A DNA stretch of 64,000 nt, from assembly GCF_029051685.1 (NCBI RefSeq), contig NZ_JAACFT010000022.1, positions 92,005 to 156,004 on the forward strand. Direction: 5' to 3'. The notes beneath the pieces are model-generated. The model was not told the DNA's origin. It made no database searches and saw only the letters and a program-made list of their open reading frames with translations. This DNA is from Bradyrhizobium sp. CSA207. GTDB taxonomy: Bacteria > Pseudomonadota > Alphaproteobacteria > Rhizobiales > Xanthobacteraceae. Shown piece by piece: positions 59,867 to 64,000 of this stretch. A program made the position numbers and the translations under genes. Position 1 is the first letter of the stretch. The number at the start of each line of letters is the position of its first letter.

Positions 59867-61825
59867 ATGCAAAGGCCGGCCGGGAAGCGCGAACAGGGCG
59901 AGCAGCCGCCGACAGTCGAAATCGTCGGCGAGATCGGCGATGAGGAGGCTCCGCCGCCGCCCGAACTGATCGAGCCTGATCCCGAACTCTCGCCCGAGGA
60001 GGCCGAGCAGGCGCGCAAGGATTATCTGCTGACGCGCTTCTGGATCAGCGCCCGCGGCTTCTGGGGCCGCAACGGTGATCGCTTGGCCTGGCCGCTCTCG
60101 ATCGGCCTCGGCGTGCTGATCGTCCTGACCGTCGGCTTTCAATACGGCATCAATGTCTGGAATCGCGCGATCTTCGACGCCATTGAGAAGCGCGACGCAG
60201 CAACAGTCTTCCATCTCACCGCGGTATTCTTTCCGCTCGCGATCGGCAGCATCGTGCTCGGCGTGGCGCAGGTGTTCGTGCGTATGTTCATCCAGCGGCG
60301 CTGGCGGGCCTGGCTCACAGCGAGCGTGCTGACGCGCTGGCTCAACAACGGCCGCTACTACCAGCTCAATCTCGTCGACGGCGATCACAAGAATCCGGAA
60401 TACCGGATCGCCGAGGATTTGCGCGTCGCGACCGACTCGCCGGTCGATTTTCTCGCCGGCGTGACCTCGGCGCTGTTGTCGGCCGCGACCTTCATCGTCG
60501 TGCTGTGGACCATCGGCGGCGCCCTCACGGTCAGGCTTGCGGGATCGTCGGTCGCTATTCCCGGCTTCCTCGTGATCGCCGCGATCCTCTACGCGGCGAT
60601 CGCATCCAGCTCGATCGTGGTGATCGGCCGGCGTTTCGTGCAGGTCTCCGAGGACAAGAACCAGGCCGAGGCCGATTTCCGCTACACGCTGACCCGCGTG
60701 CGCGAGAACGGCGAGAGCATCGCGCTGCTCGGCGGCGAGGAGGAGGAGCGCGACGGCATCGACCGCAATTTTACCAGCGTGCTGCGGCAATGGGCGCGAC
60801 TCGCCGGCCAGCACATGCGCACCACGCTGGTGTCGCAGGGATCGAGCCTTGTTGCTCCCGTGGTCCCTCTCCTGCTCTGCGCGCCAAAATTCCTCGACGG
60901 CAGCATGACGCTCGGACAGGTGATGCAGGCGGCCTCCGCCTTCACCATCGTGCAGAGCGCGTTCGGCTGGCTGGTCGACAACTATCCGCGGCTCGCCGAC
61001 TGGAACGCCTGCGCGCGCCGCATCGCCTCGCTGATGATGTCGCTCGACGGCCTCGAGCGCGCCGAGCAGGGTGACGGCCTCGGCCGCATCCAGCGCGGCG
61101 AGACCAGCAATGACGCGATGCTGGAGCTGAAGGACCTTTCCGTCACACTCGACGACGGTACCGCCGTGGTCGCTGAGACCGAGGTAGTGATCGAGCCCGG
61201 CGAGCGCCTTCTGGTCGCCGGCGAATCCGGCACCGGCAAGAGCACGCTGGTTCGCGCCATCGCCGGTCTCTGGCCATGGGGCGGCGGCAGCGTCAATTTC
61301 CATCCCGACCGGCGGCTGTTCATGCTGCCGCAGCGGCCTTACGTGCCTTCCGGGTCGTTGCGCCGCGCCGTCGCCTATCCCGGCGCCGAGGATGACTGGA
61401 CCGTCGCGGAGATCGGCGAGGCCCTGCACAAGGTCGGTCTCGATCATCTCAAGGAAAAGATCGAGGAGGACGGTCCGTGGGACCAGACGCTGTCCGGCGG
61501 CGAGAAGCAGCGCCTCGCCTTCGCGCGGCTGCTGCTGCACAGCCCCGACATCGTCGTGCTCGACGAGGCGACCTCGGCACTCGACGAGAACAGCCAGGAC
61601 AAGATGATGAAGATGGTCACCGACGAACTGCCGAAGGCGACCATCGTCAGCGTTGCACACCGCGCCGAGCTGGAGGCCTTCCACAGCCGCAAGATCGTGC
61701 TGGAGCGCCGCAAGGGCGGCGCCAGGCTCGTCAGCGACATCGATCTGATCCCGCGCAAGGGCAGGCGCAAGCTGCTCGGCCGCCTCCTGCGCACGCGCAG
61801 GCCGGCGGTTAAGAAGGCAGCCTGA
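59867..61825 (+). CDS. ABC transporter, fused permease-ATPase, related to BclA/BacA/ExsE
   Basis: 652 residues from ATG 59867; a TTG at 59852 is also in frame. An acidic Pro/Glu-rich N-terminus (EEAPPPPELIEPDPELSPEE) is followed by six membrane segments of the ABC_membrane_2/SbmA-BacA type, with the EAA-like stretch RIAEDLRVATDSPVDFLAG. The ATPase has Walker A VAGESGTGKSTLVRAIAGL (~452), the signature LSGGEKQRLAFARLLL and Walker B SPDIVVLDEATSALDE. This build is that of BclA, BacA and ExsE, which import or handle peptides and very-long-chain lipid precursors. Whether it takes up peptides is inference. Confidence 0.86.
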   Translation: MQRPAGKREQGEQPPTVEIVGEIGDEEAPPPPELIEPDPELSPEEAEQARKDYLLTRFWISARGFWGRNGDRLAWPLSIGLGVLIVLTVGFQYGINVWNRAIFDAIEKRDAATVFHLTAVFFPLAIGSIVLGVAQVFVRMFIQRRWRAWLTASVLTRWLNNGRYYQLNLVDGDHKNPEYRIAEDLRVATDSPVDFLAGVTSALLSAATFIVVLWTIGGALTVRLAGSSVAIPGFLVIAAILYAAIASSSIVVIGRRFVQVSEDKNQAEADFRYTLTRVRENGESIALLGGEEEERDGIDRNFTSVLRQWARLAGQHMRTTLVSQGSSLVAPVVPLLLCAPKFLDGSMTLGQVMQAASAFTIVQSAFGWLVDNYPRLADWNACARRIASLMMSLDGLERAEQGDGLGRIQRGETSNDAMLELKDLSVTLDDGTAVVAETEVVIEPGERLLVAGESGTGKSTLVRAIAGLWPWGGGSVNFHPDRRLFMLPQRPYVPSGSLRRAVAYPGAEDDWTVAEIGEALHKVGLDHLKEKIEEDGPWDQTLSGGEKQRLAFARLLLHSPDIVVLDEATSALDENSQDKMMKMVTDELPKATIVSVAHRAELEAFHSRKIVLERRKGGARLVSDIDLIPRKGRRKLLGRLLRTRRPAVKKAA

Positions 61826-61829
61826 TGTC

Positions 61830-61915
61830 GTAGCCCGGATGGAGCATAAGCGTAATCCGGGGTTCATTCGCGTGTGGAGCGATCCCGGATTTCGCTTACG
61901 CTCCATCCGGGCTAC
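61830..61915. repeat. Palindromic intergenic repeat, family GTAGCCCGGATGGAG (copy 2)
   Basis: 86 bp, the same length as copy 1 (5206). Arms GTAGCCCGGATGGAGC and GCTCCATCCGGGCTAC. Confidence 0.88.
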
Positions 61916-61989
61916 ATTCTTTAGACGCAGCGTTGGAGTCCTCACCAAAACCGGCTATGCATGCGCCGCTTGCAACGAGGACTTTTGGC

Positions 61990-62814
61990 TTGACGCCCGA
62001 CACCAAACCTTCGCCCGCGCCGTTCGGCGCGTTTGCGCCCAACGCGGCGCAGGCCGCGATTATCGGCCTCGCAAAGCAGTCGGGGCTGAAGCGCGGTGCG
62101 TTTCGTCCATGGCTATCGCGTCTGGTCAACTTGATGCGCGGCGGTCCGCTCGACGTGCAGTATCAGGGCGCCTCGTTCCGCTTCTATCATCAGGGCAGCG
62201 CGACCGAGCGCGGCGCGCTGTTCAATCCCGACTACAATCTCGACGAGCTCGATTTCTTGCGCCAGCATACGCCGGCAGGCGGCGTGTTCATCGACGTCGG
62301 CGCCAATGTCGGCACCTTTGCCCTGGTGATGGCCGGCCATGTTGGGCCCGCAGGCAAGGTGGTCGCGATCGAGCCGCATCCGACGACGTTCGGACGTCTC
62401 TGCTTCAACCATGCCGCATCGCGAACCCCGCAGGTTCGCCTGGTGCAGGCAGCAGCCGGCGATGCCGACGGCGAGCTGATGATCGAAACCGGCGGCGGCA
62501 ATCTCGGCGCCACTCACGTCGTGACCGGCGCAGCGAGCGCTGGCGCCATCAAGGTCCCGTCGTTGCGCCTGATGCGCATTCTCGACGAAGCCGGCGTTTC
62601 GCAAGTCGATACGCTCAAGATTGACGTCGAAGGTTTTGAAGACCGGGTGCTGATCGGCTTCTTCCGCGGTGCGCCACCCTCAATGTGGCCTCGTGCGGTC
62701 GTGATCGAACATCTGTCACAAAACGAATGGCGCGAGGATTGTATCGCTGACATGGTCGCGCGCGGTTTTGCGATCACGCGCAAGACGCGGAGCAATACGT
62801 TCCTCTCGCGCTGA
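61990..62814 (+). CDS. FkbM family methyltransferase
   Basis: 274 residues from TTG 61990, chosen for GAGG nine bases upstream; ATG 61957 would add 11 residues. SAM-binding motif I is GGVFIDVGANVGTFALVMA, followed by VVAIEPHPTTFGRLC, LVQAAAGDADGELMIETGGG and DTLKIDVEGFEDRVLIGF, the full FkbM (Methyltransf_21) pattern. Such enzymes methylate sugars in surface glycans or small molecules. The acceptor is unknown. Confidence 0.87.
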   Translation: MTPDTKPSPAPFGAFAPNAAQAAIIGLAKQSGLKRGAFRPWLSRLVNLMRGGPLDVQYQGASFRFYHQGSATERGALFNPDYNLDELDFLRQHTPAGGVFIDVGANVGTFALVMAGHVGPAGKVVAIEPHPTTFGRLCFNHAASRTPQVRLVQAAAGDADGELMIETGGGNLGATHVVTGAASAGAIKVPSLRLMRILDEAGVSQVDTLKIDVEGFEDRVLIGFFRGAPPSMWPRAVVIEHLSQNEWREDCIADMVARGFAITRKTRSNTFLSR

Positions 62815-62835
62815 TTGCGAACGATGGAGGTTGTG

Positions 62836-63222
62836 ATGATCGATCACATGGGCTTCCCGGTCTCCGACTACGAGCGCGCCAAAGCGTTCTACACGAAGGC
62901 GCTGGCGCCGCTCGGCTACAGCCTGATCATGGAGGTGACGCAGGAGCAGACCGGCCACGATCCGGCCGCGGGCTTTGGCGCCGACGGCAAGCCGGATTTC
63001 TGGATCGGCGGCGAAGGCGGGCTGAGCAAGCCGGTGCATGTCGCGATCCTGGCGAAGGACCGCGCCACGGTCGAGGCGTTCTACAAGGCGGCAATGGCGG
63101 CCGGCGGACGTGACAACGGCGCACCTGGCATTCGCGCGCATTACCACCCGCACTATTACGGCGCCTTCGTGCTCGATCCCGACGGCCATAACATTGAGGC
63201 GGTTTGCCACGCGCCCGAATAG
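62836..63222 (+). CDS. VOC family protein (glyoxalase/bleomycin resistance-like)
   Basis: 128 residues from ATG 62836, preceded by GGAGG five bases upstream. Two beta-alpha-beta-beta-beta modules: MIDHMGFPVSDYERAKAFY with a metal His, and VHVAILAKDRATVEAFYKAA with HYYGAFVLDPDGHNIEAVCH at the end (metal His/Glu). It belongs to the vicinal oxygen chelate superfamily; the substrate is unknown. The gene begins 21 bp after the methyltransferase stop. Confidence 0.9.
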   Translation: MIDHMGFPVSDYERAKAFYTKALAPLGYSLIMEVTQEQTGHDPAAGFGADGKPDFWIGGEGGLSKPVHVAILAKDRATVEAFYKAAMAAGGRDNGAPGIRAHYHPHYYGAFVLDPDGHNIEAVCHAPE

Positions 63223-63298
63223 GATGGTTTTACGAAACGAGGAGGCGTGGAACATTTGCCCGGCATCATCGTTATCATTCTTCGCATAACTGACCTCG

Positions 63299-63568
63299 AT
63301 GATGCCGATGCCGATCGAACCGCCCGAGATTCCACCGGCCACACCGGGGACCCCCACCGAACCGCCACCGGGAATTCCGCCCGGCAATCCGCAGCCCGAC
63401 ATTGTGCCGCCGCTGCGTGAGCCCGGGGAGCCTGCACGTCCGGACGAATTGCCCGGCCGCGTGCCTGAGGAGATTCCGCCGCGCGGACCGAACGGACCGC
63501 ACACACCAAACCCTGCAACCGATGCGGATTCATCCGCAGCTCACTTCCAAGGCGACCGACAGATGTGA
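63299..63568 (+). CDS. Small Pro-rich protein of unknown function
   Basis: 89 residues, about a third proline with Glu, Gly and Arg (PIEPPEIPPATPGTPTEPPP, PGNPQPDIVPPLREPGEP). It should be unstructured. No signal peptide or cysteine. The start ATG 63299 lacks a strong ribosome-binding site. Similar short Pro-rich ORFs occur in Bradyrhizobium, but I cannot confirm that it is expressed. Confidence 0.5.
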   Translation: MMPMPIEPPEIPPATPGTPTEPPPGIPPGNPQPDIVPPLREPGEPARPDELPGRVPEEIPPRGPNGPHTPNPATDADSSAAHFQGDRQM

Positions 63569-63735
63569 GGCGATTGCAACCTGCGTCTGAATGCGCAATG
63601 AACATTGATGTCGTGTCGTGATTTGCGTGCAGAAATAAATCGGGCCGTGTCTTCTTCACCCGCCACAATCCGGCCTAACGCGTATCCGTTCATCACCAGA
63701 CCTTGTCAAAGAACCTTCCGGGGAAGTTCACCATC

Positions 63736-63957
63736 ATGACCAACCTTCGTTTCGTGCTGCTTGCCACGACGGCTCTCACCGCGATGCAATTCGCAGGCTC
63801 CGCATCGCATGCGCAAGGCGCGCCGCCGCTCGTGGTCGCGCAGGCCCAGCCGCAAGAGACGGGCCCTGACGGAAAACCGAAGCAGCCTCCGAAGGAAGCG
63901 CCTAAGGGACCGCCAGCGGCTGCACCGCCTGCGGCGCCCGCACGCCCGGCCACACCT
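63736..63957 (+). CDS. Exported protein with a Pro/Ala-rich region, truncated by the contig end
   Basis: Starts at ATG 63736 with GGGGAAG 12 bases upstream. Signal peptide LRFVLLATTALTAMQFAGSA, cut near SHA, followed by a Gln/Pro-rich stretch and a Pro/Ala/Lys tract (KPKQPPKEAPKGPPAAAPP). This beginning resembles Bradyrhizobium OmpA-family outer-membrane proteins, whose OmpA domain would lie beyond the contig end; that assignment is a guess. After base 63957 the sequence is adapter, so the apparent last residues LALIHI and the stop are artefacts. Confidence 0.6.
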
Positions 63958-64000
63958 CTGGCTCTTATACACATCTGACGCTGCCGACGATCTTACGCGT
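63958..64000. other. Illumina Nextera adapter read-through at contig end (not genomic)
   Basis: CTCTTATACACATCT (63962-63976), then GACGCTGCCGACGA (63977-63990), is the Nextera transposase-side adapter. One mismatch to the mosaic end occurs just before it (CTGG for CTGT). The next eight bases TCTTACGC (63991-63998) are the reverse complement of the i5 index GCGTAAGA (S517), and GT starts the P5 stem. Confidence 0.95.

Overview
The window is chromosomal DNA from an alphaproteobacterium of the Nitrobacteraceae, almost certainly Bradyrhizobium or a very close relative. Four things point there: high GC; many GTG and TTG starts; a neighbourhood of hemY, folD, ppa, ftsY, dapF, ffh-rpsP-rimM-trmD-rplS, leuC, leuD, asd, leuB and sdhCDAB; and several families of long palindromic intergenic repeats. 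No phage, transposase, CRISPR array or secretion island is visible. It reads as ordinary core chromosome with lineage-specific small secreted proteins.

Layout. 1-1105 is the 3' part of hemY, followed by tRNA-Thr(CGU). 1386-4234 holds a DUF1097 membrane protein, small exported proteins and a polysaccharide deacetylase. 4487-9915 holds two related cysteine-rich small exported proteins, an MFS exporter, and an exported alpha/beta hydrolase next to a cytochrome P450. 9966-14173 carries a class III adenylate cyclase, a TerB-like protein, an SDR, a glutamine amidotransferase and tRNA-Ala(CGC). 14364-25357 is mostly housekeeping: YggT, DUF167, FolD, pyrophosphatase, GNAT, a DCC thiol protein, an amine oxidase-like flavoprotein, YciB, FtsY, a pseudouridine synthase, DUF2336 and MtaB. 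dapF lies just upstream of mtaB and overlaps it by one base.

26385-29148 holds a 16-bp tandem repeat in front of an exported GyrI-like protein, then a SIMPL protein and an MBL-fold hydrolase. 29611-33625 is the SRP/ribosome cluster ffh-rpsP-rimM-trmD-rplS. The leucine genes leuC (34113), leuD (37655) and leuB (complement, to 44983) are spread over 12 kb among unrelated genes, including asd and a beta carbonic anhydrase. 47690-49860 is a redox group: cytochrome b, a Tat-exported molybdopterin oxidoreductase with a lipobox, and a fasciclin protein. 50168-53526 has an SDR, malonyl-CoA synthetase and a TauE/SafE permease. 54002-57476 is sdhCDAB. 57669-61825 is a hybrid sensor kinase followed by an ABC transporter related to the BclA/BacA/ExsE peptide transporter group. 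The end has an FkbM methyltransferase, a VOC protein, a proline-rich small protein and a truncated exported protein.

Two observations stand out. The last ~43 bases (63958-64000) match an Illumina Nextera adapter with an i5 index, so the window ends at the artefactual edge of a draft contig and the last ORF's stop codon is not genomic. Also, at least a dozen palindromic repeat families occupy the intergenic spaces; some supply stop codons or C-terminal tails to genes (rimM, the MFS gene ending at 47573). I found no convincing new defence or mobile system.
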